Source of the DNA: Sabellastarte sp. h YS-2021
Lineage: Eukaryota; Annelida; Polychaeta; Sabellida; Sabellidae
Reading direction: 5' to 3'
DNA: 64,000 nt
Assembly (NCBI GenBank): GCA_964017235.1
Contig: OZ024929.1
Location: forward strand, 22,317,464-22,381,463
Shown: one piece after another, positions 24,801-34,759 of the stretch
How the letters are laid out: each line of letters opens with the position of its first letter
How positions within the stretch are numbered: position 1 is the first letter of the stretch
Translations under genes and position numbers: made by a program
Notes under the pieces: model-generated
Seen by the model: the letters and a program-made list of their open reading frames with translations, nothing else
Told to the model about the DNA's origin: nothing
Databases searched by the model: none

Positions 24801-27800
24801 AGAAACTGAACCCGAACGAGAAAATTCATTCAAGAACGTGTGGTCATTTTCAATTTGAAGTTCAACCGGTATCTCAACCTTTTTCCGCAAATTGTAAGGG
24901 TTACTTGCCTGCTTTTGCTTCTTTCTTGCTGCCATACCAATGAGTTAAAAAGTGTGAAGGTAAAGACAAGACAACAAATACTAAAATGAATGTAAAGTTA
25001 AAATAAAAATTCAAAAACAAAATTTTCTTTTTGTAAAATGTAAACTTGTCTTGTCGGCTGCCAGTTCAAATCTGGCCATTATCCCCTTGACCGAAGCAAG
25101 GACAAAACACTAGCCAATCAGAAAAGGCCATGTGTCATTTAAACGACCCACTAAATGACAGGGGTGATACAAAAATAGGGGTGAAGGAATGATTAGGGTT
25201 GGCACCTAAATGCCAACCCGCAAAACTCAGGCGAAAACATAACCTCCTTGGTTGAGGTAATTAAACAATGGCTGTTACGGGTGATGTCAAGAAAATGGAA
25301 TGAAGGCCAAATATACCACTACTATCATCACAGTAAAAGACATGTGCTGCTGTGGATTTGTGAAATATTCTTTAAAATTTTATCATTGAAAAAGATCTAA
25401 ATAAAATATATTATGCACTTAAGTCTATATTTTACAGGAAGTATTCAGCATTTGAAAAAAATTATAAAAAAATTATATTGCAGAAATAGTTTGGTCCGAT
25501 AATATGTCAGAGTTGTCTCTAACTATGATTTTGCTTGATATTTCATCGTGTTGTATTTTCACTAGGGATCAGCTGGAATTCCAACATCTTATGTGTTTGA
25601 ACTACTGACAATACATGCTTGGGAAAAAGCTGGGAAGTATGTTTGTTATTATTCTTACATTTAATCTTCCATGTAAAAATAAAAGCCTTTAGCTGGTTAC
25701 TATCGATTAAATAACTTATAGTGACATGTTATTCCTACTTACAGCTGTAGTTGAGATTTAGTAAATTTATTCAATATAAGTTTTGCACCAGTGAGAACAT
25801 TTTTGTTCAAGTGGTTGGTAAACTTGTCATAAAGTGAATTCAGTCAAGTGTATGTAAAAGGTCTGTTATTCACAAAGGTTGACTTAGCTAAGTCCAAGAT
25901 GATCAAATAACCTGTGTCATGTGACCTTTCTTTTCCATTCAAACTATACTATTGGTGACATATATCCTTCATTTAATGCATTTTATCTAAGGAAAAGTGC
26001 TGTTTTGAAATGGAAAATCTTGTTACCACATGTAAATTTCCCAAAGACTGCTTTAGTGAGGTATTCTGTATAATCGTACTTTATTTACAGCCATTTCAAA
26101 TTTTGAAGTGGAGAAAAGTTTATGGTGGCCATATTTAAGTGCTCTTTACAAAAATTAAGCCCACTTCCAACCAGTCTTAAAGCTAAACCCTTACTTAAGC
26201 CTAAGACTGGTCTTAACATCTTTGTGAATACTGCTAAGACAAAGCAAATTGTCTTAGCAAGTTTTCTGCGAAAGTTAAGACAAAAGTCTCAATTTTAAGC
26301 TTAAGCCCTGGCTTAAGACCTTTCGTGCATACGGGCCCTGTAAAATAACCTTATACATTACACATTTGCTTACATAATTAGTGAAATGTGAATAAAAAAT
26401 TGGCCAATGACAAGTTTGCAACTCTAATTTGACTCTCTAGTGACTCTGGGGAATACCAAAAATGTTGACCACTCTGAAAGTCAAATTTTTTAGGTAAAAT
26501 AGAGTGCTCAGTGAATAGTAAAAATAAATATTTAATCTAATCAGAATTGTCATGCATTTTTAGACCTCGTCACTTCAACACAGCCAAGGCATTCAAGTCT
26601 ATATTGACCATGCTGCAAGATTATGGTAGTATTGAAGCTTTCTGGACAGATAACTACAACAAAGGGAGCTATAGCAATGCTGCTAGAAAGGCGTTTGGGA
26701 AGTGAGTACATCTCCACAATGGCTAATTTAATTGTACAATTAGCATGTTAATTATTCTACTGTATCATCTTTATCTGTAGTATATTTACATATTTATTAT
26801 TATTATTATCCAGATTTTGCGATCTGACACCACTTCCTCTACCAGTAAAGGTATTATTTTTGCCTTCCTTCAAATAGTGGGGCAAACATCAGTCTCATTG
26901 CTTATTGTTCTATTCAACAGTTTGGTCACAAAAGGAAGTAAGGAGCCAATGTTTGTTTGCAAGAGCTAGGTAGCACTGGATCTAGATAGCGTTGGAATCA
27001 TTTATACAAATTTCTGGATCTTAAATTCAATAGCTGGAGTCAACAGCTAAAGTTCCTGTGTTTCTTCAGAAGGGAATATTTGTATTTATAATCACTGATT
27101 TTCACAAATTTCTCCAAGAAGAAGTTATTGAAGTAGTTTGCCATGATCCTCTTCTGATAGATTTGACTTATTTTGTATCTCCCAGTATAATTTATTTGTT
27201 TATTTATTATTCCAGTATAACTGTTGATGTTTCAAAGATGTTTCTGTTGAGAAAAATTTTGTCTTGCATTCACGGATAAATTTATTTGCAATATCAAAAG
27301 GTGCTCCAATTTGTTTTATAATCTTGAGACTTCTCAGACTTCTTCCATTTTCCTCTAGCTTTCTCTTCAACATCTTTTGACTGCAAATTCTAGCATTAGA
27401 TCAGGATGTATTTGGTCTGGCATTTATCACACTTTCTTTAACTGGTGCATGCTTCTCAGACATTTCAGACAGTTTTATTTTGTTATGTTTTGCCATTTCT
27501 TTTGGTGAATCACTTTCAGGCTGAAGTTGTGCAGTTGTGATCTTATGATCATATGTTATTATTATCACTTTCCTTTGTGTTTCTAATTTTCAAAAAAATA
27601 TAATATAAAGATGACAAAATTGTAATAATGTATATATATATATTAAACATGAAATAAGTGTTTCAGTCTTGTGATAAATAATTAATGTGATATGCTGTTT
27701 TGTTTTCATATTATACTTATATTTGAACTTTTCTTCTGAACAATATTTCTAGTATATATTTGCTACTCCACTTTGCTTGGTTGCTGACATCTTAAAAATG

Positions 27801-28890
27801 TTAACATCTTCAGAATGTATCATTGGAATTAGTTTTACAGAAACTCATGCCACACATTTTTTCGGTAGGGCAGTTGGATTTATTTATTTGGGGTCTTACA
27901 TCACTTTCAACACTATACAGGTGATATTACGACGTGTAGTTGGGAGGGCAGAGGAAACCAGTACAAACAGTTGGTCAAGGTTCTGTACTGTAAAATGCCA
28001 ACCAACGGCAAGCAACTACCAGCTTTCTCACTTGAGGTCGGGCCGGGAACTGAACCCCGATCTCAGAGGTGGGAGGCGAGAGTGTATTTCCACTCTGCCA
28101 CTGGGGCCCCTGGTAGGGCACTTTGAAGACATCTGTTGGCACTAATTCAGTCTTTGACCTTGAACATTCTTCTGTCTGGTAACGCATCATAAGTGACCTA
28201 CTTACCTAGGTAAGGTAAGAGAAAACTAAGTTATTTATTCCTCTATTTACAGAAATAATTCTTACAATATATATGTGTTAATATACAGTACTCCCATAAA
28301 TTAATTTTCATTATTTCGTGGTTATTATGTGACAAACATATTTTATTTTCACTTAAAAGCAAAGGTTCCCGGATTTGCCGGACAGAAGAATGTGTAACCA
28401 ATCTAATCAGTCCTTTTTAACCACTGTGTTTTGTTGAATCCTAAGATTCTACTGCCAAGTGTTTTCTGATTTATTTTATATTTTTGTATACCAGGAACAC
28501 TGATGTTTTTGAGCTAGTTACAGTGTTCTGTAACGTTTGTTTTAGGCAAACGTGAATTGTAAAGTGTCATCCAAACCAATCCAATATGGAAGACAGTCCA
28601 TAAGTGAAATAGTGAACGTTTTAGTCAAACCTTGTATCACTTACAACAATAGATGTGGCACTGAAAACAGAATACCATAAATAAATCTGCCAGTCATTAA
28701 TAATCAATTATTGTTGTTAGTTTTTCTTGCTTTGTGTGTTTACAGGCCATACATTCTGGACCCTGCAAATCCATTCAACAACGTGTGCATACGCTTCAAT
28801 GGATGGGACAAAGTGGCCCAGGTAGCAAGACGCAGTCTGGAGCGTCCATTATTTAGAGGAGTCACAGGCCACCCTCACAACTGGATTTAA
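15653..28890 (+). CDS. OAS: 2'-5'-oligoadenylate synthase-like protein, copy B (six exons, complete)
   Basis: The CDS joins 15653-15829, 17672-17966, 18878-19041, 25566-25636, 26564-26701 and 28746-28890, giving 329 residues. Every boundary falls at the same phase as in OAS-A. GGSLGKGT is at residues 60-67, Asp74 and Asp76 in A-D-L-D, and Asp147 in I-D-V-D-L-L-P, so the catalytic triad is intact. Later conserved segments are LIRLVKHWRKT, TSYVFELLTIHAWE, HFNTAKAF and YILDPANPFNN. It lies about 3 kb downstream of OAS-A in the same orientation, so it arose by tandem duplication. The two proteins differ at many positions, so the duplication is not recent. Intron 3 is 6.5 kb because a DIRS-type retroelement sits in it in antisense. 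2'-5'-oligoadenylate synthesis is the expected activity; whether it responds to dsRNA is unknown. Confidence 0.9.
15893..16117 (+). repeat. tRNA-derived SINE family 1 (OAS-B intron 1)
   Basis: Head with TTTGGTAACA and B box AGTTCGAATCC. The body is 'gttgcttgcc...acagaaccttgaccaactg..ctggtttcctcc', with a tail 'gacgtaagtactaaataaaa'. The same body occurs at several other places in the window. Confidence 0.65.
16601..16795 (-). repeat. tRNA-derived SINE family 1 (internal deletion)
   Basis: Reverse copy: 'ccacggtggcagagtgg' head and 'tactggtttcctctgcc' body, ending at a (TTTA)n tail on the plus strand. The 'agctggtagttgcttgcc' part of the body is missing. Confidence 0.6.
17672..17966 (+). CDS. 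OAS: OAS-B exon 2 (catalytic motif and Asp triad)
   Basis: The acceptor 'acttccag' precedes GGA GGA TCA (GGSLGKGT); the donor is gtaaga; 295 nt. It contains D74, D76 and D147. Confidence 0.9.
17996..18305 (+). repeat. tRNA-derived SINE family 2, copy 1 (OAS-B intron 2)
   Basis: The head has 'ggtgggtaacacactcacctagg' and B box GGGTTCAATCCCA. The body is 'gatgaccacttaaaatgg...gggtcctatc...actttgagtcctgtagtacatgga'. About 300 bp, also present at 38.2 and 50.4 kb. Confidence 0.65.
18878..19041 (+). CDS. OAS: OAS-B exon 3
   Basis: The acceptor is 'ttttcacag' and the donor gtaagt; 164 nt. It encodes ...VKNLIRLVKHWRKTNFE, which keeps the vertebrate-like LIRLVKHW exactly. Confidence 0.9.
19100..19440 (-). 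repeat. Dispersed 'tgtttgtttgtg' repeat with an internal tandem duplication
   Basis: Two successive copies of 'gatc.gaatcactcccaaaa.tctaatca...catatcctgaaaatttcatcgaaat', then 'gttcacaaacaaacagatgg'. It lies at the edge of the DIRS-1 insertion. Confidence 0.5.
19492..20008. repeat. Cluster of AGGTCA half-sites in the DIRS-1 non-coding end
   Basis: At least nine AGGTCA and two TGACCT hexamers occur within 517 bases, for example at 19492, 19516, 19528, 19647, 19658, 19991 and 20003. AGGTCA is the nuclear-receptor half-site core. Some are within a few bases of each other, but spacing is irregular. Confidence 0.5.
20430..21340 (-). pseudogene. DIRS-1 tyrosine recombinase (stops, altered H-x-x-R box)
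   Basis: The N-terminal core-binding part (21340-20960) is frame-broken. The catalytic part 20957-20490 reads LLAFFSFLRLSNIV (Arg box) and FYSFRRSRASWAYQHGVPIDAIKQ. A TAA follows, then GTWASDCVWRYI with the candidate nucleophile Tyr. The usual His of H-x-x-R is Tyr here. The second element keeps HAFRRSGAT at this place. Confidence 0.75.
21374..21877 (-). pseudogene. DIRS-1 RNase H domain
   Basis: AELHLDASLTGPRCIF, HLEMLNIVVALKIWA, IKCDNMAVVEVL and HIEHIPGKCNVIADLLSRF give the Asp/Glu/Asp/Asp-type RNase H layout of DIRS and Ngaro elements. The domain itself is open, but its flanks are frame-broken. Confidence 0.75.
22040..23621 (-). pseudogene. DIRS-1 reverse transcriptase (broken)
   Basis: The N-terminal part is 23621-22452 (MTREKADSDLRRTIVDLSWPKG...LGPGSM). 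After a frameshift comes YVDISRAFRQLKVDPEDIDLL, then a deletion. The catalytic box YVDDLVY follows in another frame at about 22260, with the thumb region to 22040. At least two frame breaks prevent a full polymerase. Confidence 0.75.
23754..24935 (-). pseudogene. DIRS-1 gag-like protein
   Basis: Starts MAARKKQKQ and reads to a stop at about 24126. It continues in the same frame (24113-23754) through FSWQAAKASHAVLLCRMEQG...DRIRRANAQKH, so a single in-frame stop breaks it. The same blocks occur in the second element (FTWSSTKAAHAVLLCEMERG...DRIRRAHAQKH). The putative zinc-binding segment near the C-terminus has Tyr where the second element has its second Cys. Confidence 0.7.
25196..25219. repeat. 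Perfect 9-bp hairpin near the DIRS-1 5' end
   Basis: GGGTTGGCA, a 6-base loop, then TGCCAACCC. It lies about 260 bases upstream of the gag-like ATG on the minus strand, so it is in the element's leader or terminal repeat. Confidence 0.6.
25566..25636 (+). CDS. OAS: OAS-B exon 4
   Basis: The acceptor is 'ttcactag' and the donor gtatgt; 71 nt. It encodes GSAGIPTSYVFELLTIHAWEKAGK. It is the first exon after the DIRS insertion. Confidence 0.85.
25866..26340. mobile_element. MITE-like element, family M, copy 1 (OAS-B intron 4)
   Basis: About 475 bp, ending 'aagacctttcgtgcatacgggccctg'. Its core ('gacctttcttttcc', 'gccatttcaaattttgaagtgg') is nearly identical to the copy at 37.6-38.1 kb. The left terminus has lost the CAGGGC end. 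Confidence 0.6.
26564..26701 (+). CDS. OAS: OAS-B exon 5
   Basis: The acceptor is 'catttttag' and the donor gtgagt; 138 nt. It encodes PRHFNTAKAFKSILTML..., matching the HFNTAQGF element of vertebrate OAS1. Confidence 0.88.
27876..28112 (-). repeat. tRNA-derived SINE family 1 (full-length, OAS-B intron 5)
   Basis: The minus strand reads GGCAGAGTGG head, GGTTCAGTTCCCGG B box, 'agctggtagttgcttgcc' body, and ends 'ccaaataaataaa'. With the 49.55-kb copy it is the best-preserved member. Confidence 0.7.
28746..28890 (+). CDS. OAS: OAS-B exon 6 (terminal, stop TAA)
   Basis: The acceptor is 'tgtttacag'. The exon encodes PYILDPANPFNNVCIRFNGWDKVAQ..., ending HNWI and TAA at 28888-28890. Confidence 0.88.
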
Positions 28891-29117
28891 AGTGAAAAAG
28901 TGTATGGTGTTGAGCTTCACATGCAGAAACACCACACTTATTGAAAGACTTTTAAAGGCCTTTTATTTCTGCAAGCCTTGACCATAGTAAATGTATGGAC
29001 ATAGATGTTTTCTGTGTTATTGAGACCTATATGTAGAAACATACGTTTTGTACCACTGCGGATATTCAAGCGATGTTGCATTTGTTTAAGCTTATGTTTT
29101 CATTATGGTGTATACTT

Positions 29118-29123
29118 AATAAA
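29118..29123 (+). promoter_or_regulatory. Poly(A) signal of OAS-B
   Basis: AATAAA about 230 bases after the stop codon, followed by a T-rich stretch. It is the first canonical signal downstream of OAS-B. Confidence 0.6.
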
Positions 29124-29889
29124 ATTTTTTTGATTACTGGAAAGAGTAAACCTAAATTAATTTAAATTAAAATAACTCTTCTCTTGTTTCTTTAAACTAA
29201 TTGAAATTTGTACATTATTGTGTGAATTTAAAAATAGAGCCAAACTAAATGTAACAGTCCCCTACCCCAGTGAGAGAAAACAAGGCTGTATTAATACGTA
29301 ACAAGTAAATTACATGGTTACATAAATATAAATAAAAGTAAATTAGAGTAAAAGGAGTAAATAAAGACTACTAATCAGAAATGAGCCAATAGATATAAGT
29401 GTCCAGTCCATGCACTAAGTGACAAACAGTCACTAACTTTACAGATAGGTTCCAAGCTGTACAGTAAATTACTGAAACAAGATTACAATAACTTTACAAT
29501 TACAGTATGTAATGTAAAATAACCAATTAAGCTTAAAGTTACAATAAACCCATATTATACAAACACCAGTGACTTTACAATTACCTGGATTACTGAAACA
29601 TAGAATTATGAAACACCAGTTTAAGTTTATACGTAAAGTGACATTTTTGACCCAGAATAAAGTCAGTTTAAGTTTGAGGTCATGAGGACCTCACCCTTAA
29701 ACTAAGATAAAGACAAGCCAATGTTAAGGTCCCCCAAACCCAAATATTTTCATGCGAGATTAAGATTAAGCAAGGACTTAAGTTTTAATGGCAAACTTAT
29801 CATATATACTTATAAAAGAAAGCCCTCAAAGCCCAACAAGTAGGACACATTAGCATAGCAAATGAGCAAATATGGAAGCAATATGTTTA

Positions 29890-30854
29890 CCATTAGTATG
29901 ATCTTTTGTGATATAGGTCCATACGCAATCAGAAGACGAGGACCCATGGTCCTTGATCTGGGGAATGGGTACTTTTGAATTGTAAGCTAGTGTAGCCCCA
30001 GATCTCCTAAAAGCATGGAAGGTATAATAATTCTTGGGAAGACCTAACTTTAAGTTAACCTTGGCAAGAAGTTTACATATTCTGTATCAGTCCAGACAGG
30101 CCACCTACCATTGGTGTAAAACTAGAACAGTGGTTGATTGGATGTCGGTTGATACAGTCGCACAGCTTCTTTACATGCCCTGTAGGGACACAAGTTCGAA
30201 CCCTTTACTTTTGGTAGGGTGAGCAAATGGACCCTGTCCCTGGCCTGAATGGTCGTAGACCATTTTAATATGACCTTGAGAAACTGTTGGCCAAAAATAA
30301 GGTCACCTGCACATAAGTGACGAGAAGGGTCAAACGAATTGAGTGAATGGGGAGCAATATTTGACAATCTCAGGAAGCCAAAGAAGGCCAATAAAAAAAC
30401 TGCTTTGAAAACCTGGCCAAGATACATATTTTCACAAAAGGCTACTATCTGATAAAGGGTATTTAAATCAATGATATGCTTCTTTGCTACAGTGATGGGC
30501 CTGTTAATTTTAACTGAGCGTAAAAGATAACGCACATTGGGATGATCCCATAGGTGAAACTGTAACCCATTCATAATGAACTTGGCCCTGCATGCCGAGA
30601 CATGGTTAGCCAACATGTTGGCAGTTACTTTTTGTGTAATTAAATACTCTAAGTAAGACAACACATGCATTACATTCAAGTGGAATACATTCAATTTCAC
30701 ACAGACACAAAAGGCCACAAAGGACCTGAACAATGATGCATAGCAGCTCTCTGTTTTGGGTCTCAAGGCGGAAGCCAGGCGTCTTTTGACTCCCACTGCC
30801 AATTTCTGCAGTACTGGCTCTACAAAACAAAGTGCAGCATCTGAATATTAACAT
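29890..30854 (-). pseudogene. DIRS-2 tyrosine recombinase (stop and frameshift)
   Basis: 30802-30122 gives the core-binding domain and the Arg box (VFLLAFFGFLRLSNIAPHS). After a TAG and a frame change near 30050-30120, the sequence reads YTFHAFRRSGATLAYNSKVP...DCVWTYI down to about 29890. That part retains H-x-x-R and a candidate nucleophile Tyr. The catalytic residues are visible, but the frame is broken. Confidence 0.75.
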
Positions 30855-30896
30855 ATGATGATGTGACCTTATGTAACTGAAAATTGAATGAACACT

Positions 30897-31769
30897 CTAT
30901 ATGTCGTTATCTAGGTTTAGAAATTCATGAGGGACATTCAGCCACAGGGGGTCGGCTATATGTGAATGCAGCTTAAGTATGTTATTTGGTGAATTTTTCC
31001 ACCTGGACAACAAGTCAGCTACAACATTTTTCTTGCCTTGTATGTGGGCATAATCCATTTCTAAGTCATACCAGGTGGCCAGAAGCCATATGTTTCTGGC
31101 ACAAGCAGCCAGGAATGCATCTTCGGTTCTACTATGTTTCAAGACTGAGACCACAGCTTGGTTATCGCATTTGACCAAGACCTTTTTCTGAGCCCAAAAT
31201 GGGCCAAAAGCTTTAATGGCAACTAGGATGTTGATCATCTCCAGATGCACAATGGTGAGATTGAGGTAGTGCTTAGGTATTGGTAAGTGGTACACATAAT
31301 TCTTCCAGACTGCACCTATACCGTCAAGACATGCTTCGAGTTCCACCACATGATCAACTTTTCTATGCGTGTACATGGGAACGCCATTATACTTCTCCAA
31401 AAAGCTGGCAAACCACCTAAGATCATGTCTGATAGGCTGAGTGAGCTTGATGGAAGAGGCGTCATAATTCTGACGCAATAACTCCAGCATTCTGTTTAAG
31501 AATACTCTGGCCAGACGCACGCATTTATGGACATATAGAAGTTGCCCCAAAAGCGACTGAAGCTGACGCTTTGTACAACGGTCCTTCTGCTGCCATTCAA
31601 TGACACTACTCTTGATTTGATGCAGTTTCTCGTCAGGTATGGATAACATACCACTGACCATATCAATGAGAATGCCCAAGCAAACCGCCTGCATTGTTGG
31701 GGTAACTAGATTTTTCTCACTGATGGTCAGACCAAGGTGGTCAAGTACGCCACACAGACAGTTGTACAA
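30897..31769 (-). pseudogene. DIRS-2 RT thumb and RNase H
   Basis: An open 290-codon frame. Its N-terminal part matches the post-YIDD region (CLGILIDMVSGMLSIPDEKL). The RNase H part has VELEACLDGIGAVW, HLEMINILVAIKAF, VKCDNQAVVSVL and AHIQGKKNVVADLLSRW. It is the best preserved part of either element. Confidence 0.78.
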
Positions 31770-31799
31770 ACGTCACGCGACATCTGGGGTGCCGTAACC

Positions 31800-32862
31800 A
31801 ACAAAATCATCAATATAATTTGTGACCCTGGCAACGTAACGTGTAACGTATGGCATCGCTGATGCGCTGAAAATTTTGGCTACCATGTCTGCTCCCGAAG
31901 GGCATACACGTATCAATGAACGTTGCGTCCCAACGTAACCCCAAGAGGTCATAATCTAAAGGGTCTATCTTCAAATGGCGAAAGGCCCTACTGATATCCA
32001 CTTTATAGATATGACATCCAGGCCCAATTTTGACTAGTTCATTAGTGATATCATCAATGGTGGGGAACGTCAAACTAAATTCGGATCCGAGATAAGAGTT
32101 CTTATCTACCCCAGCATTAACGGAATTATCCTTTGGCCATGATAAGTCAATGATTACTTGTCTATTGGGTGCGTTCGGCTTCTCCCTTGTCATAAATGGA
32201 GAGATGTGACAGTCAGGTATGGGGCTAATTTCATATGGGCCAATAATGGCCCCATGCTCAATTTCTTCCTTCAAATATTTTTAGATGTCTATTGGATGGT
32301 CATTGGCTGAAGAATGGTTTTTATTGTCATGAGTCAAGCTACAACTTCTGTTAAAGTCAAGGGGAAAGCCAAACTGAATTAAATGTATGAGTTGCTGGTC
32401 CCAATAATTGACCAAGATTTTTTTCCATTCTTCTACATTCAACTGTGATTTGACTGGAATTCTTGCCCCTAAAAAATTTGGGATACCAGTGGCCTTGACC
32501 CGAAAATGCTGTTGAATAGGGTGATCAACCTTTTCACCAATATGACCTGGGTTGTTGGGTAACACTAGGCTGCTCAGAGGTACGAACCCATAATGGTGGT
32601 CTGTTTGTGTTCTCCACAAGTTAAAATCAGTACAATTATTCCTCAGATATTGTTCATGCTTTTTCCAACCATTTTTAAAAAACAAAGTATTGCACAACTC
32701 AGCGCTGAAATCATTTTGGCCCATATTGACATCATAAGTCAGGGCATATTGATCATGGGATTCATTGTATGGTGGATGAACATTATTGTTTTGTACACAA
32801 GTGTTCTGGCCCACAATGGCATTTGCACTTTCATGAATACTTTCATCAATTAACTGTGACAC
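31800..32862 (-). pseudogene. DIRS-2 reverse transcriptase (broken)
   Basis: 32862-32281 and 32274-31810 share one frame with a single stop between them. The second part has FMTREKPNAPNRQVIIDLSWP and VDISRAFRHLKIDPLDYDLLGLRWD. The catalytic YIDDFVGYG appears immediately after, in a shifted frame at about 31815-31790. Confidence 0.75.
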
Positions 32863-33588
32863 CTTGGCCTTCGCAGTTCACAAATTACCATTCTGTAAAT
32901 GACTAACAACTTGTCACTTGTGACACATGGTGTCATTGATTGATTGGGTTTGAGCTTTGAGCCCTTTGTTATCACAATTGGTGGCAGACCCGTTAATGAA
33001 CCCCCCATTGTTATATCCAGAAGTGCGAGTAAGGTTGTTTGTTCTGACAATGGAGGTGGGGGTTGCATTGTGTGGAGTGTGAAAACCATCTAAAACACCT
33101 GTCACACTTGCACGATCACTGCTATCAACACTGTTAAGGCTGGTGGGGTGACTGACATCACTGACAACAGAGGTGTTGGGTTTCAACTTTGTAACTCGAG
33201 TTTGGCTGTTTACTGCCACAGAGGGTTTCAAATAACCAGTTACTAACAAAGCCTTCCTACCCCGGGCCAGCAGGCCTTGTACTTGTTTTTTATCTACAGC
33301 AGAGTTATAAAAACACCTGGTTCCAACCTTAACGTCAGAAACTCCACCAGACATTTCACAATTATATTTTTGACAAACCTGTTGTTTGCCAGACTGATCA
33401 ACATTACTACATTCATTGTGATGCCTTGCGTCATAACTAAAACCTTGCACTGTATTATTTACAACAATCACATCAGTACTGCTCTCACATGAGCTGCTCA
33501 GATCATTTATTACTGCTGAGCAGCTCCTACCTCGTTTTTGGCTGTCTTTTTGGGGATGACCTGAAATTTTTCCTTGACTCAGACAAAA

Positions 33589-34625
33589 TTAACAAATATG
33601 CTTTTGTATTTTTCCTGCAAATTCATGGTCTTTTGCGAATTGACATTGCCCTACTTGGTATAACTTGCAAACCCATGGTTTTTTTTGGGTCTGAATCCTT
33701 TTAGCCCAATTTTGCCTGCCAAACTGAGTGTGTTTTTGTGCATGCGCACGCCGGATCCGGTCGATCCGATTTGTGTCAGACCAAGATACTGTGCCCCTCT
33801 CCATCTCGCAGAGGAGCACAGCATGAGCAGCTTTTGTGCTACTCCAGGTAAAATCAGTGGCATCCTCCATAAGATCATGGAGGTACCACATCATGTGCTC
33901 CCTTGTGTCATTATTTGTCTCATCAATGATATTTCTGGTAAAGCCCTGTATGAACTGAGTAAGGGAGAGCTGGTCATATGTGACCGTTTGTCTCATATTC
34001 CCCCCTAATACATTATCATAAGGCCATGCAACTTTTTTGGAGATCAAAACTTCAACCCCTCCCCCACGTTTGATTTTAATTTGTTATCTTTACCTTCAAC
34101 CTGTGAACAACTTTCAATCTCAGCTAATCTTTTATCAACTGCCTTTTGGATATCACGAGACGACCTTAGCACAGACAATGATGGTAAACTTTTGTCATTT
34201 GATGACGATTCGGATACTACATGTTTGACTTTACTTTTCTTATGTTTTTTACTTTTTTGACTACTTTTAACCAGACACTGAGGAGTACTTAACTTGGTAC
34301 TGTCCTTGTTTCCAGTTCTGCCATGGCTGTGATCTACCAGTCTGTCTTCCACTGCATCGAGTCTTGAGTTCACTCGCTGGAGCTGTTGGAGAATGAGAGG
34401 TTGGAAGCCACCAGATGAGTGCTCTTCTTCTGAGGATGTTTCTGCACCTTGATCACTGGGTCTAGGATGACCAGAGGGTACCGCCTTCTTGACAGAGCAG
34501 TCCTTCTGCTTTTTTGTCTTCTTTGCACTCATATTAACGTGAAAAGCCCCCACCCTCGAGTCCGGAACATCACTATCACTGGTACTGGACATCAGCTGGG
34601 CACCACTCGTACTTGGTAGGTCCAT
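33589..34625 (-). pseudogene. DIRS-2 gag-like protein (frameshifted)
   Basis: The N-terminal ORF 34625-34044 is rich in Ser/Lys, with a short coiled-coil-like LQQLQRVNSRLDAVEDRLVD stretch. The conserved region 34047-33589 is in another frame (ISKKVAWPYDNVLGG...AHAVLLCEMERG). The C-terminus has CKLYQVGQCQF..DHEF...KHIC, a C-x7-C-x5-H-type zinc-finger-like pattern. The frame break is at about 34045. Confidence 0.65.
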
Positions 34626-34759
34626 ATCTGGGTTTTTTTACCAAACTGACATTTTTCCCTGTGGGAGGTATGTGTTTCTCATGACATGTAGAACAGTAAG
34701 TTTTGTTTTTAGGCTTTGACTTAGTCATATCTTTTTATCTTTCAACCGACTTATACAAG

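Larger units (their letters stand above)
19445..25270 (-). mobile_element. DIRS-type tyrosine-recombinase retrotransposon 1 (degenerate), in OAS-B intron 3
   Basis: On the minus strand the order is gag-like, RT, RNase H, tyrosine recombinase, with no LTRs or DDE integrase. That order and the recombinase place it in the DIRS order (DIRS/Ngaro-like). The coding core is 20430-24935. Outer limits are estimates: an AGGTCA-rich non-coding part lies at 19.45-20.05 kb and a perfect hairpin at 25196-25219. It is antisense to OAS-B and accounts for most of that gene's longest intron. All ORFs carry stops or frameshifts. Confidence 0.8.
29870..34750 (-). mobile_element. DIRS-type tyrosine-recombinase retrotransposon 2 (degenerate)
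   Basis: Same orientation and order as DIRS-1: gag-like 34625-33589, linker and RT 33471-31800, RNase H 31769-30897, tyrosine recombinase 30854-29890. The protein blocks align with DIRS-1 but differ at many positions, so these are two members or subfamilies rather than a recent duplicate. It lies about 1 kb after the OAS-B stop codon. The termini are not resolved. Confidence 0.8.

Noticed and set aside
5412-28890. cGAS-like rather than OAS-like identity for the two nucleotidyltransferases
   Set aside because: The LIRLVKHW, FELLTIxxWE and DPANPFNN segments match the OAS1 C-terminal domain in order, and no zinc-thumb His-Cys cluster is visible.
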